The position numbers were made by a program, and so were the translations under genes. A stretch of DNA of 64,000 bases from Miscanthus floridulus (Eukaryota > Streptophyta > Magnoliopsida > Poales > Poaceae), in contig NC_089591.1 of NCBI RefSeq assembly GCF_019320115.1, forward strand, positions 62,381,798 to 62,445,797. Direction: 5' to 3'. A model generated the notes under the pieces. That model was not told the DNA's origin and ran no database searches. It saw only the letters and a program-made list of their open reading frames with translations. Every line of letters begins with the position of its first letter. Within the stretch, counting starts at the first letter, position 1. Of this stretch, positions 20,941 through 33,936 are shown in pieces.

Positions 20941-21178
20941 GGTAAATTTTTTTTTCTAGTTTTTTTCACATTCCATCCATGCAATATCACATATATTCAA
21001 CACAAATCCATACAATATCACATATATCACATATATATCACATTCCATCCATACAATTCAACACAAATCCATCCACAAGTTCATCCGTAACAAATCCATC
21101 CATCACAAGTACATCCATACAAATCCATCACTAGTCCAACATAAGTCTAACATAACCCTCACAGAAGCCAATCCATCA

Positions 21179-23608
21179 CTAGTCCAACATAACCATCACA
21201 AGTCCAAAAGCAAAATGAGAGGTACCTACTGTGTCCCTTGGTCCCCATGGCCCCCAGAGTGTGAAGAGCTCCCAGATGGCCACGAAGGCCACCCTTGCTG
21301 CGGAGGGCCACCCTGGAACGTCCACCTGGGCGGCGGAAGATGGTCGCCTGTCCACCCAGAGTACCCGTGCTACGTAGACGGAGGAACACCACCTGGCCAT
21401 GTGTACTATGGAGTCGAGCCAATCGTGCCAACTGGCCACCCGTGCTGTGGAGAAGGGCCACCTAGAGGAGTCGGGTTCGAACCCGCCGACTATGCCTGCA
21501 CAAAGGAGAAGCGATCTCATTAGTACCTGCAGGATGGCCGCATAAGATAAAGCAATAAACAACCATATATACTCACCAGAGTCCCTGTAGGACTAGGAGG
21601 AGGGGGTGGAACAAATAGCGAGGGAGGCAACGGAGGCATGACCAAACCCGGGATCTGAAGGCCCTGAAAGTAGGTCGCCATGTCCTGCAGCTGACGCGCC
21701 AAGTGCTGCTGAACAGCCTCCAGCTGATGCGCCGACTGCTACTGGACAGCCTCCAGCTGCCGCTGATGGGCCTCCGCCTGGGCCATCTGCTAGGCCTACA
21801 ACTCTGCCAGCTGGGCCTAACATATTACACTCGCAAGGTTTAAACAATGCAAAGGTTAGGTACATGTGTAAAACCAGTGAACGATGAATAAAACTGTACT
21901 TACCTGAAATGCCACCATCATCTACATGGAGCTCGACTGCCGAGGTGCTATGGGGATGTCGGAGGAGCTCATGCTGGTTTGTCGAATCTGGCTCAGTCTG
22001 GGAACAGAGGACGACTCGATTGCGCTGTTGGCCATCCAGTATTGACCGTGTTGCTTCCCTCCTCCCAACCTCATCACGAGGTCCGTATCCAGGGGCTAGG
22101 TGGCTGGATCGAAGTCCTCCCCGTGGCGCGTGCGAGCCGTCGAGGTGTACTTGGCAAGCTTGGGGTAGACGCTCACGTTGGTGTACGCATCGTCCTCGTC
22201 CTCCAGGTTGTAGACGTTGTCCGTCGCTGTCGCTGGGCCCTTGTGAGCCAGGGCGTACCCCATGAACTCGTTGATTTCCTGGCCACCATGCGACTGGGAC
22301 TACGAGGAAAACACAAAGATGATTGCAAGTAATGACAATTGAGCGCTAGAATAAATAAATAAATAGATCAACAGGAGCGTACCCATCTTTCCATGTAGAC
22401 TGGGAGGGGCCGGTTCCCTTGGTGGTGTGACGACCCTTGCATCTCCAGGCGGCACCTCCGACGGCTTCTGCACTAAGTGTATGTGTCCTCCGAGACCCAC
22501 TTGTTCACGATGTCCACCCAGCAGTCTTTGTACTTCGAGCACCAAGCAGGACACATCTACATGACATCAAGTATTTGACATGTCAGAAGATGAATTGAAG
22601 CCTACTTATTTTTCATGGAAGGAATCAGAATGAATGTTTTCTACTTACCTAGAGGTACTGCTCCCTGGTGAGGTCGGTCTCCCTCTAGAGCATCATCTGC
22701 CTGGCTTCCCTCTTCCTCACCACCTGGCCAAGCACGTCGGCATTGTAGGTGATGATGCACTGGATACGCCCCTCATGGTACAGGTCCTTGAGTCACTCTC
22801 TGCATACCTTGTCCTGCACTCACGCCACCTCAGCCTGTTTCCCATCCTCACACGTGAAGTAGTCCTACATACATACATCATGTATCATTTCATTATTTCA
22901 AGAACGTCCAACGAATGCGTAGTACTGAGCAATGCGGTGCGATGAAGACTCACCCAGAACTCCCTCTTGATCCTCGTCGCAAGGGTGCCGTGGTCAGGGT
23001 CCACGACGCTGGCGAAGTGCTCCCACGACTAGGGCAGCCCTGTCACCCTAGCATGGGTGACCCTGCCAGGGTAGTGCTTCCGAAGTAGGAGGCTCTAGAT
23101 GCCATTGACATGGCGTGCATTGCCCCCTCCACTCACAATCGTCCAGTTACTGCACCAGTCATTAAGAAGAATTGTTAGTCTGAAGTATGATTTTCAACAT
23201 GTCATATGAACAAGTAGTGAAAACATCAATGGTTACTTACTTGTCATCGCAGGGTCGAATCACCGGGCGGCATGAAGGCGCGAGCGATGCTGAAGGGAGG
23301 GACGAGGGCCCACGCGAGTAGACCTTGCTCGAACCTGAGGAAGGCATCTCCCCTGGTGTCGCCTCGCCCCTATGGTCCGAGTCCGACGAGGAAGAGGAAC
23401 TGTTGATCATCGTCGTCGTCACCCCCTATTGGGGCGTCGGGTCGGGAGGCAACTCTAGCCTCCTCGTCGCCGAGCGACGTCCGTGGGGCCTCCTCTCCCT
23501 GCTCGTCGACGGCTCCACCGACGGTGGCTCCTCATCAGCGGTGGGTGAGTGGTCCCTCTGGTAGACCGAGGTGATCCCCTGTCGTTGCTGCCGCCTTCCG
23601 CCCGACAT
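21179..23608 (-). pseudogene. TNPA-like (Transposase_24/ORF2-type) gene of the CACTA element, decayed
   Basis: The frame starts at ATG 23608 with a basic, Ser/Pro-rich N terminus, then a Ser-run and RPCDDK, with a clean donor (GTAAGT) after position 23241. Later exons can be traced on the minus strand. Near 23145-22950 lies NARHVNGI and HYPGRVTHARV up to a donor after REFW. Near 22860-22640 is the ITYNADVLGQVVRKREARQM block. Near 22270-21910 there is an acidic segment with YNLEDEDDAYTNV. Near 21830-21577 lies a Gln/Ala-rich helix followed by a Pro-run. These match the DNA-binding accessory protein of plant CACTA elements. Several TAG codons interrupt the exons. In En/Spm this protein binds the subterminal repeats; here it is presumably non-functional. 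Confidence 0.72.
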
Positions 23609-23729
23609 TTTTTCGAGTGCCTACAATGACAAAGATTAAACCCTTGTTCATAAATAAATTGTAAAGAGATGCAAAATGAACAAAACATAATTGCAAGGTA
23701 ATAATAATAACAATATATTATTACATGAA

Positions 23730-26700
23730 TTAGAAATTATCTCCATGAACGGCAGTGACTGGCGTGTCGTCATCATCATCACTATCACTATCACTATTGT
23801 CGTCATTACTATCAATATTGTCGAGCTCGTATAAGTCCTCATCATATCCACGAATGGCATCATCTCCATCGTCCTCATCATCTACATCGTCCTCATCATC
23901 TACATCGTCCTCAACAACTCCATCGCGCTCCATCCTCCATCGCTCAAGCATTCTTAAGTCCTTGGCATTCTGCACCTCATCACCCTCATCCTCATCGATG
24001 TCGTTGTCTACTTCCATGCCCATCAGCGAAGTTATGTCTATCTCCAAACTCCCTTCTAGCCCCTCAGGCTGATAGAACTCTCCGCTATCTGTCTTTGGGT
24101 CAAAGTTGTAATCATCATCGTTTGGGACAGGCGCTTTTACCGCGTGGCGATACCAAGTGCACAAGGTACCAACCCGTAAGCTTCTCATCTTTTTGGCACG
24201 CCCATGGGAGATAATAAACTTGCTTGGCCTATTGAGCCACAATATAGACATCGTCTCCTTTATAGATGGGATCCTGTCGAATTTCGACTTGCCCAATCTT
24301 AGGGGCTCTTCTCGTGACTTCAGGATCGAACCAATGGCATTTGAAAACCACTAGATTAAGAGCTTTGGGACCCTCAAAGTTGAGCTCATATATTTCTTCG
24401 ACTATGCCGTAATAGTCGCGCTCATCGGTGCCGGGCGTACGAACTCCGGTGCACGTGGTGCTTCAATTGGGCCGACTCTCCTCGTAGCTTCTCGTGCGAA
24501 AGCGATAGCCATTCGCATCATAAATGGTGAATGACTTGACCCTATGGGAGAAGCCCCTGCCAACCTGTTTCAATTCATCACTCATTTTCGCATCCGTGTG
24601 GGCCTGCAAGGTGAGGCCAGGTAGATCGTTACATTAGTCGCTCCTAGGAGCAAAGTGGAATCTCAAAGTTGGAACAAGGTAAGTTGGATGGTACCTTCGT
24701 ACAGAACTAGGAAATAAAATTAGGCACACCATATTTGAGAAGATGGTCTTCTTCTTAAGGGGAAGGAGCCCTATTCCCTCTCTAGTATTCATTAATAAAT
24801 TCCCTAAAAAAACAAGAGACAAGGGGGTCAGATCGATAGGTGGAGGATAGTGACGGTGTATGTAACAAGCTCATTGAGAACTTACCTCTGATAAGGATTC
24901 ACTTCTTCAAGGTTCAACAACACGTAGAGGAAGATAGTGCGCCACTCATAATCTCGCAAGTTCTTGGGGGTACCTGCGCTTCCTCTTCCGAGTTGCCCTG
25001 TGAAAAGGCTAAGGTTCGATGAACTCTCGACGGCGTTGTGATGAGGGGGTGGATTGTGCATGCTGGGAAGGGTCTCATTATAGTACGCCGTTGTGAAGTT
25101 CGACACCTCCTCCAGAATGAATGCCTCTGCCACGGAAGCCTCAATTTTGGCTTTATTTCTACACTTTTTTCTGAAGAACCTTTAGACACCTCTCGATTGG
25201 ATAGCACCAATGGGCCTGCATGGGCCCCCCAAACGTGCCTCGCACGGTAGGTGCAAAATCAGATGTTGCATCAGTAGGAAGAAGCCGGGTGGAAAGATCA
25301 TCTCCATCTTGCAGAGCAACAAAGGTGCAAGATGCTCCAGTTCAGCAATCGTGGCCTGAGATAACTCCTTGGCACAAAGCTGGCAGAAGAAATAGCTCAA
25401 CTCTGCCAGTACACGCCACACTAGCTTGGGGAGGTATCCCCGGGTCATCGCAGGAAGGAGCCATTGAATCCATATGTGGAAGTCATGACTCTTCATCCCG
25501 TTGACTTTCATAGTCTTGAAGTTCACTCCCCTACTTAGATTCACCGCATACCCATTAGGGAACATTAACGTCTTGATCCACTACAGTACTTCCTTCCTAT
25601 TGCCCCTTTTTAGGATGTAATCGGTCGGGCCCCTTTTCCATCTCTTGCCGAGCGCAGGGGTCTTCATCACTAGCTTTGGTCTATCGCACATCTTTTCCAC
25701 GTCTAGTCTAGCCTTACATTGTCCTTTGACTTTTCCTTTATGTCCATGAGTGTTGCCCAGAGTGCCTCGGCAACATTCTTTTCTATGTGCATTACATCGA
25801 TGTTGTGTGGAAGAAGAAGGTCCTTGAAGTAGGGGAGCCTAGTCAAGCCTGATATATGAGTCCACATGTGTTCGGTACCATATCCAATAAAACCACCCTT
25901 GACTTCATCAATTTGGAGAGCCTCTATCTCGGCAAGGACCTCGGCACCGCCCATAATCTGAGGAATGGGGTCGGTGACTTCAACACCTTTCATGAAGTGC
26001 TTGATGTCTCTTCTGAATTCATGGTTGTCAGGCAGGAATTGACGATGTTTGTCGAACAAAGAATACTTGCCACCCTTGTTCAGCTAGGTGAACATCGCAG
26101 CTGCCTTGCATGTTGGGCAAGAGAACTTCCCGTGAACACACCACGCGCTGAATATGCCATACGCCAGGAAGTCATGCATTGAATATTGGTACCACACATG
26201 CATTGTGAAGTTCTTCTTTGTAGCTCGGTCATACGTCAGTACCCCCTTTTACCAAGCATCTTGCAATTCATCCCACACTAGCTGCATAAACACACCCATA
26301 TTGTTGCCCGGGTGTCCAGGTATTATCAGCGACAAGAACACGTTCTTGGGTTCAAAAATGACGCCGGGGGGAAGATTGAGGGGGATCATGAAAATGGGCC
26401 AACAAGTGTACGGGGCCGCCATCATTCCAAACGGGTTGAACCCATCTATTGCCAGTGCTACACGTACATTCCGAGCCTCCATAGCTTTGCTAGGATGCAT
26501 GACATCGAAGTGCTTCCATGCATCACCATCCGATGGGTGTATCATCTTGTCAGGACTGTATCTTTTGCCATTCTTGTGCCATGTCATTTGTTTCGCGGAC
26601 TCCTTTGTCATGTACAGCCGTTGGATCCTCGGTAGGAAAGGAAGGTACCGTAGGACCTTCTTGGGGATCTTAGACTATTTCTTCTTGCCATCACTACCGT

Positions 26701-27418
26701 CTACCTCCACAAACCTAGAGGCGTTGCACTTTGGACAGTGCGTTGCTTTCTCGTGGTCTCCCCTAAATAGGACGCACCCGTTCGGACAAGCATGGATCGG
26801 CTCATACGGCATCTTAAGTGCATGAAGGAGTCTCTGTGACTTGTACATGTTCTTCGGCAGGATGTGACCCTCTGGAAGTAGTTTGCCCAAAACTGTCAAC
26901 ATGGCATCGAAGCTGTCTCGACTCAAGCTCAATTGCGACTTCAACGCTATTAGGCGTGAAATGGCATCCAGTTGCGAAACCATTGTCTTCTCGTGAAGGG
27001 GCTTCTGTGCCGAATCCAGCATGGCTAAGAACGCCTTTGCGGTTTCCTCTGGATCCTCCTCCTCCTCCAATCCTTCAACGAACCGTGCATCGTGAAAGTC
27101 TACCATCATGTCTGCCATCCTGGCATCTCCATCATACTCCTCGAGGCATGGTCTCACCACCTCCTCTCTAATACGATCGCCTTCACTATGGTAGATCCAG
27201 CGGGTATAGTTTGCAACGAATCCGTGCTTGTAAAGATCTCTCACCACCTGACTCTTTCGTTTTCTTTTCGTGTTCTTACATTTGCTGCAGGGACATGGCA
27301 TCCGACTCGACCCTTTAGCAGCCCTGCCAAATGCATGCTCTAGGAAATGACCGGTCCCCCTAACCCATTCATGGCTCTTACTTGCGTAGCCCATGTACAT
27401 CCACTCATGGTTATCCAT
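23730..27418 (-). pseudogene. TNPD-like transposase gene (Transposase_21 family) of the CACTA element, decayed
   Basis: The frame opens at ATG 27418 (MDNHEWMY) with the Transpos_assoc zinc region (PCPCSKCKN). The Transposase_21 core follows in the same frame, with HACPNGCVLFRG and CPKC near 26750, ALAIDGFNPFG at about 26450, and HNIDVMHIEKNV near 25800. Stops lie at 26675, 26249 and 25703, plus one more near 26078. A DUF4218-like block (NGMKSHDFHIWIQWLLP) is at 25565-25182, then C-terminal pieces with KCHWFDPEV near 24345 (DUF4216-like). The end is an acidic Asp-run (23730-24296). The Asp in IDGF and the HxxDVMH region are conserved. Frameshifts separate the last blocks. The protein would have catalysed cut-and-paste transposition. 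Confidence 0.85.
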
Positions 27419-28697
27419 CCTCTATCATACACATATGTAAGCGAGTAATAAAACCAGCAATTGCATCTACATGGCGTTCCCTACCATCTAATAGGTGAAG
27501 GATAGGTCCTAATCCCACCCGAGGATACGTAGATAAGGTTAGCTTCCATGCTCCGCTCCTATCCGAGACGGAATTTCGGCATCACCTCCCTGTTGTTCTC
27601 CCGATACACGTCCTGCAAAGGAGAGTGTGTATCCGGAGAACAACAGGGAGGTGCTGCCGAAACTCTGACTCGAATGGGAGCAGAACATGAAAGCTAACCC
27701 ATCTACGCATCCACGGGCTGTCCAAAAAATGTGGACAATCCGAAAGAGATATGGTGGGAACCGTATCTCTTTCGAACGGGAGACGCCTAACTGGGTGACG
27801 AGATCTACGACCAAGGTACGGGTACAGGGGTTATACCTAGGGTGGTGGGGCTGTGGTGAGGCGATGCTGTGCAGGCAGACCGGCATGGCGCGGGGCTACT
27901 CCGGATCTGCTCTTCTCTACAAAACAAGAAAATACTGTCATTTCCAAAAAAAAAATCGGTAGAACCTCCCCTGCACGGTGAGGTTTCCAAAACCTGCAAA
28001 AAATCATCGGCACGATGGCCGGCAACCACACAAACATCCACAAGTACACATTTAACACCACAAGCATACATCACAACCATATACTTTAATTATGAAGCCA
28101 TAAAACCTCCTCCACCTCCAACTCTACATCCACCTCCATCACCACTACCACCACAACCCCACCACCACTTCCACCTCCACCTCCACAAACACCTCCATTT
28201 ACTCCACCACAACCACACCACCACCTCCACCACCATCACCACCACATGTGGGGATGTATTGGTTTGTGAACATCGTATGTGCAACGTGCTAGAAACTTTT
28301 TCAAATTTTGACCACAGCATACGCATACGATATCATGACATCTCGACAAGTTTCGCGATTTTCAGGAATTCGTTTGCATTTTTTAGAATTAAAAAACCGC
28401 CCGCACAGAAGATGGTGGCGTTGCCCCGTGCGCACGTTGATCGAAATTTTGGGTCAGTTCATGAATTTGGCCTAACTTTACACTCAAAAACAAGAATATC
28501 ATTTTTTGAATCATTCAAATCGAATATTCGATGCATCCGCAGTTCAAACCTACATTTTTCGGAAAAATTCAATAAATCGAAATAAAGTGAAAAAATATAG
28601 CAAAATGTAATAAAAATATGCCAAATTTGAACATGTTGATCATGGTACTGTAGGAATGCTTCACAACAAAACTGGCGGCCAAAATAAATTTTTTTTT
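27419..28697. other. CACTA internal region upstream of the TNPD-like gene
   Basis: There is no recognisable coding sequence. A low-complexity CCA/CCT-rich stretch (about 28105-28250) gives spurious Pro/His-rich frames. A near-palindromic pair CATCACCTCCCTGTTGTTCTC (27580-27600) and its complement (27637-27657) could form a long hairpin. The right subterminal repeats begin at about 28698. Confidence 0.5.
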
Positions 28698-29080
28698 TTG
28701 CCGAGTGCTAGGGCTGACACTCGGCAAAGAGATCCTTTGCCGAGTGCCGACCACGTGGCACTCGGCAAAGGCGAGCCGGCCTGGTGGCCCCTGAGCCGAC
28801 CACGTGGCAGCTCTTTGCCGAGTGCCTAACGGCCGGCACTCGGCAAAGGTGACGGCCATGGATGCCGTTTGCCCCCTGGCACTCTTTGCCGAGTGTCCCA
28901 TGTTTGCCGAGAGCCCGGCACTCGGCAAAGAACTTCTTTGCCAAGTGCCTGAGTTTGCCGAGAGTCAGGCACTCGGCAAAGCGTTCTTTGCCGAGTGCTG
29001 GGTTTGGCGCTCGGCAAAGTGGCTCTTTGCCGAGTGCCCGAGTTTTGCCACTCGGCAAACCTCTACGCACTCGGCAAAAA
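28698..29080. repeat. CACTA right subterminal repeat array
   Basis: About sixteen copies of the CACTCGGCAAAG word in both orientations occupy about 380 bp before the right TIR. Several are arranged as inverted pairs around 10-30 bp loops, like the left array. Confidence 0.92.
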
Positions 29081-29097
29081 TCCAGTTTCCTGTAGTG

Positions 29098-29455
29098 CGA
29101 CCGGCCCATTCCAAACCAAGCCTATTAGGACCAAACAATTGCACTGTTTCCTATTAAAAAAAACAACTGCACTGTTCCGAGAGTGCAATTTATACCATTC
29201 CTTACAAGCACTGTCCTATTTTCCGATTTCTTTTTTTGGTACAGTGCTATTTCCGATTTCCACCAGCAATACAAGACTACAAGAGCATAGGTTACCTAAT
29301 AGCAAAGCTAAACCTAAACGCTAGATAGCAAATCGATCACACGCAGATGTGATGCCTACGGCACGTACTCCATGCTTGCTTTCAAGCAAGCACGTCTGTA
29401 CTGTACACGGACACATACATGGTGGCTTGCTTGGAAGCAACCGCTGTACCTGTCT
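29098..29455. other. Spacer and probable 3' UTR of the cyclin gene
   Basis: There is no gene. The hairpin TGCTTGCT-TTCA-AGCAAGCA sits at 29373-29392, about 65 bp past the cyclin stop on the minus strand, and a related word recurs near 29424. It could be an RNA structure in the 3' UTR, but this is inference. Confidence 0.45.
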
Positions 29456-31516
29456 CTATGCAGGTAGCTGCTGCTGCGAACTACTGCTGCTGCCGTCGTC
29501 TTCTGACAGGCAGCAGCTGTGCAGCTTTGGACCGGCAGCAGCAGCAGGAGGAGGACCCTCCAGCTCCAGGTATAGCATCTCGGCCCGGAGGACCGCGCAG
29601 TAGTGCCCGAACGTCTCCGGCGACACGTTGAGGTCGAACTCGACGGCGAAGAGGAAGTCCACCTCCAGGTAGTTCATCTCCGCCAGGCTGATGCCGCCGA
29701 CCCTGGCGAAGTAGGCGTTGTTGTAGCACCTGCAAGGTAACGCGTAGCCGTCAGTACAGGCTTGTTTCAGAATTTGGAAATCAGACTAGTAGTGCTTGCC
29801 AGCAGTGGGCTGCCAGTCAGACATGCACGCCAAACCAGATGGGCCAAACAGCTGCATCACCAAACCAATTCTTTTAGGGTTGTCAAATGGCGAGTTGAGT
29901 ATTCGTTTGAGAGAAGAGAAGATGTCACTCCAGTGGACAACTGGGTAATTTGTCTATGAAAAAGACAGTCAGGTTCAGTTCAGATATGATGCTCTTGGCA
30001 GGAGAGAATTGTGCCAGTGAGCATCAGCATGGGGCAAGTTGCCCTCCAGTCTAATTCTATCGCAACTTGGCCATGGATTAAATTCCAAAGGGAGGAAAGG
30101 TGGTGACAGGGACAGAGAGGGTGAGGAACTTTATCCTATGTTTTTGGGTCCCCAGTGCATGTGTGGCTGTATGGAAGGAACTGGATCAGCTTACTTTTTT
30201 TTGTTGGACAAGCAGGATTTTCCCCAGATATTATAGCCCCCAAAATGGCCAACTCAACCTCAAGAGAAGAGAATTAGATAACAATTGGTGTACAAGTACA
30301 ATACATATAATACTTGCTGCATTTGTCAATGGTATATAATGAAATGTAACGTGTGGTCTTGTCATATGGTTGCTGCATTTTTCAATTGCCAGTGCATACA
30401 ATTTAGGTACAGCAAGTACCTGTTAGAATTTAGGCAGCAAGTTGGTGAGCTCTGTTCCTTGAAGAACTTGCTCTGCTTATGCATCCTACGTGACTCTGGA
30501 TTTCAAAATCTGATTGATATCTTAATCTTATCAGAGGCTCCTATATCCAAAATACCACAATTCACCAAGCTTCTTTACTATCGCTATATAGAAGGCATCA
30601 GTGTTCACTAATCACTATTCAGTTACACCCTTAACACCAGTTCCAACAGTGGAAATGTGGAATAGAAACTGTAAAATAGATACTTTTAATTCATATAATT
30701 CCGAACTAATACATGGCTGACAATGGTTTGTACTGTCTTGTAAAAGGGAAGCAAATATGATATTGTTGGCAAATATGATTGGTCCCAGAATCAGCAACTA
30801 GCTAGGTAAAATAGTGATCCAATTTATCACAAAAGAACATGGTTCATATGAGATCAAGCTATCGCGCCGCGGTCTGCGTATTCCTTAGTAATTTGTCTCT
30901 GAATTTCTCTCGTATGTAGTATATCCAACGCCTGGCTCCTGAACTTCTACATTTGCGCTCGCTGATCCAACTGTTGCTGTAGGGTGAAAATTCAGGCCGG
31001 GAACAAGAAACTGAACGCTACAACGCAAAGAAACCGAACGCCGTACCATCAAGAAATGAACAATTCGATTGCGCGCGTGGAACGATCGTACTAGGAATTG
31101 AATTGTGACAAGGGCGATCAGGCGTGAAGCAGGCACACTCACACGTCATCCATGAACTTGACGGCCGCGAGCACGGCGGTGATGAGGAGGCGGTGCACGC
31201 TGTACGAGTCCACGGCGAGCGCGCCGCGGCGGCGCCGGCCGCGGCGCAGGAGGCGGTCGAGGTAGACGTACGCCACGACGTAGCACGCGGGGCTGCACCC
31301 CGCGAACCGCGCGACGCGCGCCATGTACGAGCGCACCGAGATGTCGGGCCTCGCCGTCGCCCGGAACGCCGACGGCGGTACCAGCGACGCAGCGGACGCG
31401 GTCTCGGCGGTGAGCTCGTCAGCCACCGCGTCGTTGCGCTCCACGACCCGCTCTAGGAGCGCGGAGAGGACGCTCACCACCCGCGGTGCGTCTGCCAGGT
31501 CCTCCTCATCGGCCAT
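29456..31516 (-). CDS. CYCP4-1: P-type (U-type, PHO80-like) cyclin, two exons
   Basis: Exon 1 is 31516-31143 and exon 2 is 29729-29456, separated by a 1413-bp intron with donor GT|GTGAGTG and acceptor TTGCAG. The exons sum to 648 bp, giving a 215-aa protein in phase. The start is ATG 31516 (MADEEDLAD), with no earlier in-frame ATG. The N-terminal helix VVSVLSALLERVVERND is followed by the cyclin box: PDISVRSYMARVARFAGCSP, then YVVAYVYLDRLL and SVHRLLITAVLAAVKFMDDV. Exon 2 resumes with YNNAYFARVGG and MNYLEVDFLFAVEFDLNVSP. The Gln-rich end resembles rice CYCP4 proteins. P-type cyclins bind A-type CDKs and are linked to nutrient-dependent cell-cycle control. The symbol is a best guess at subgroup and orthology is untested. 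Confidence 0.92.
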
Positions 31517-31650
31517 GACCGCCTCTTGCCGTCGTGGGCTCGTGGCCTTCTGGATGATGTGTGTTTGCTTGGCCAAGTTCTTGAGCTTGTGGAGACTTGG
31601 AGCTGGAGCAGGGGTGGACTGGACTTGATGTTGGCGAGCTGAAGAGGTTG

Positions 31651-31658
31651 TTATATAA
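31651..31658 (-). promoter_or_regulatory. Probable TATA box of the cyclin gene
   Basis: The minus strand reads TTTTATATAAC about 135 bp before the start codon at 31516. The intervening CA/CT-rich leader has no ATG that I can see, so the first ATG would be the annotated start. Confidence 0.7.
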
Positions 31659-31659
31659 A

Positions 31660-33936
31660 ATGGAGGGAAGATAGTTAAAAAAAAAAACTGTGTGAATATT
31701 TAGGATATACAAAAATCTTGAGGCGATTTTACTTAATTCTGTACTGATCATTTCCATGTTGAGAGAAAGCAGTACTGCAGTAGAAGCGTCAGTATCAAGA
31801 TCGGCGACCTCATTTTCCAGCATTTCAGTTCTTCATGTAATGCTCAGTCACAATTCTAAATAGGATCTTACAATTTTCGGGACCCTGATTGTACAGCAAA
31901 ATAGACACAAATGTTGCCAAGTCATTTATACTACGCCCTTCAGATGTTTTTTTTTTTCTAGTTCATGTCATCCAAAGAGTCAATTATCTGCCTTTATGGT
32001 CTTCCTCTTCTTTTATATTTTTGGTCGCTTTCATTTTTAACAAAGGAATATCCCTTGCACATCTTACATGATTGGCGCCTGTGGCTGGTTGTTGATTGGT
32101 TGGGTAGTAGCTTGGTGGGGTAAAGAGACCAAAACTCTTTCTTTACTGTCTAAGTTGCACGCTCAGTTGTTCTTACTTGAGATTGGCTCATTAGTGGTGT
32201 CACAGCCGTGTCAAAATGGTGAGATGTGAGTGATGCTCAATGAGTGCCAAAATGGACAGGTGCACCTGGATCAAAGATCAGTCGGTTAAAGTATTTTTCC
32301 ATAATTGCATGTTTCTTTTTTTGTTTTCAAAATTTCTTCCATGCTTATTTTTTAAAAAAAAAGCATTTAAGCAATATAATCAGGTGGACGTGTCAATCAC
32401 ATGCCCACAGTTCTCTTTCTGTGCACAAATTGTTACAAATGGAAGTGGCGATCACGTCTAAGGTCAAACACTGGAACCACCAATTGGATGGCACCAAAGC
32501 GCATCACAACATGGCTAGGTTTTAGCGTGCGCCTCCAGTCACTGCAGAACACCTTTTCTAATGTGGCCAGAAGCTGATTTGTCTCTGATGATTCAAAGCA
32601 AATTATCCAGCACCAATGCACAGTTGTTCTGTTGTTATATGTTTAGTATTAATAAATACTAGTACTAGTTAGCTTGCATGTTGTATCCCTTTTATATGTT
32701 AGCTTTGATGCCAACTACTCATACTACAGAAGATTAGATCGAGAGAGTTCAGATCATGTCCTAATGTCCTTGTCCGTATTATTGTCCAGGACACAGATTC
32801 AGTAGGCTCAACTGTGTGTAATTTGCAACAAAGAACTGCAACTTTATTCAAGGGGATATGGACAAAGCTGAGTAACTGATTCTATTTCTTACCTTGTATC
32901 GCCACTGTTCGTTTACCACCTATCTTTGATGGAATCTGACCATTTACGTGTCACACCTTAATTTTAATTTAGATGCAGCAAACGCGCCCATCAGGTGACT
33001 GCCAACTACCCTTGTGTAGTCTCTCTACTCTCTAGTGGCCCCCCACATGCTTTATTTCACATTGCTGTGAACAATCTGCTGACAAATAAGCTGCCTTTTT
33101 GAAGGATAGAGATTGCTCAGCAAAGTAGCACCACCTACTAGAGCGAATACCGGGTGGTCCTGAGACTTGCGACGAATTCGGCTACCATTATCCAGATACA
33201 AAGATATATTGAACATAAATGTAGCAATCAAAGAAAAAAACATGCCAATCCTACAGGAAGGAGCTGCATATGATATATGTAAGTATGCGCTATGAAGTTC
33301 GCAAGCCCGTAGAGTAAGTGTGAAGCAAAGGGCCGGAGTAAAACTAAGTAGTGTCAAGTCAAAGAGTGACAACATGTGAGCATTGAAGTACCCCTTCAAT
33401 CCCAAGAACGAGAAGTGACCGTGAGGAGAAAAAGCTTCTAGTCCTTCGATTGACTTCGAAGGTAATCAAGCAAAGCAATCGAATCTAATTTATGTACAAA
33501 TTAAGAAACTGAAACGATTTCTGGACAGAAAGTAAGCAAACTAAACTGGTTGCTGATAAAATAATTATTTGCACTGAGAAGGCTTGATTAAACCTCAAAA
33601 ATAATGTAAATATACACTCGGAAGTACAAATAAGCCATCTAAGTGTCCTCTTGTTGACATTTTGAGGATTTTTTTGAAGAAACATTTTGAGGATTTCTAT
33701 CTAAGCCAAGTGATCGGAAAGATCTATGTACCTCATTTTTCTGATTTCGTCTAGGGGGACAACTGATCGAATGCATTTTATCTAACCTCTCTGATGGATG
33801 TAACTGTACCAGATGAACTCACGTGGGCAATAGGTTCTCATGGTATTTTAGAAACATTATGGGCTAGTAATGCGATTGTTCAATGCACCATACTCATCAT
33901 ATCATTGATTCAATGGTATGTCGTACTCTTTCCATG
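31660..33936. other. Intergenic region between cyclin promoter and PPR gene
   Basis: I recognise no gene in these 2.3 kb, which are AT-rich with short A and T runs. The part nearest 33936 should include the 3' UTR of the PPR gene and the part nearest 31660 the cyclin promoter. A TGTCACACC-type word occurs at about 32949, but no LTR could be delimited. Confidence 0.5.

Larger units (their letters stand above)
20463..29097 (-). mobile_element. CACTA (En/Spm-like) DNA transposon, about 8.6 kb
   Basis: The element starts CACTACAAGATTCTGG at 20463 and ends CAGTTTCCTGTAGTG at 29097. The terminal inverted CACTACA pair is exact and the inner TIR is imperfect. Both ends carry arrays of the 12-bp word CACTCGGCAAAG in both orientations. 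Two gene remnants lie on the minus strand, TNPD-like (27418 to 23730) followed by TNPA-like (23608 to 21179), the usual arrangement. The flanking triplets are GCA and CGA, so a 3-bp duplication is not clean. Both genes have stops, so the copy is presumably non-autonomous. Confidence 0.92.

Noticed and set aside
23755..24072. Ser-rich plus-strand frame
   Set aside because: It is the complement of the Asp/Glu-rich end of the transposase gene on the minus strand.
28105..28260. Pro/His-rich coding frame
   Set aside because: It is explained by a CCA/CCT-rich low-complexity stretch within the CACTA element.
31124..31628. Arg/Ala-rich plus-strand frames
   Set aside because: They are the complement of GC-rich cyclin exon 1, whose minus-strand translation is a clear cyclin box.
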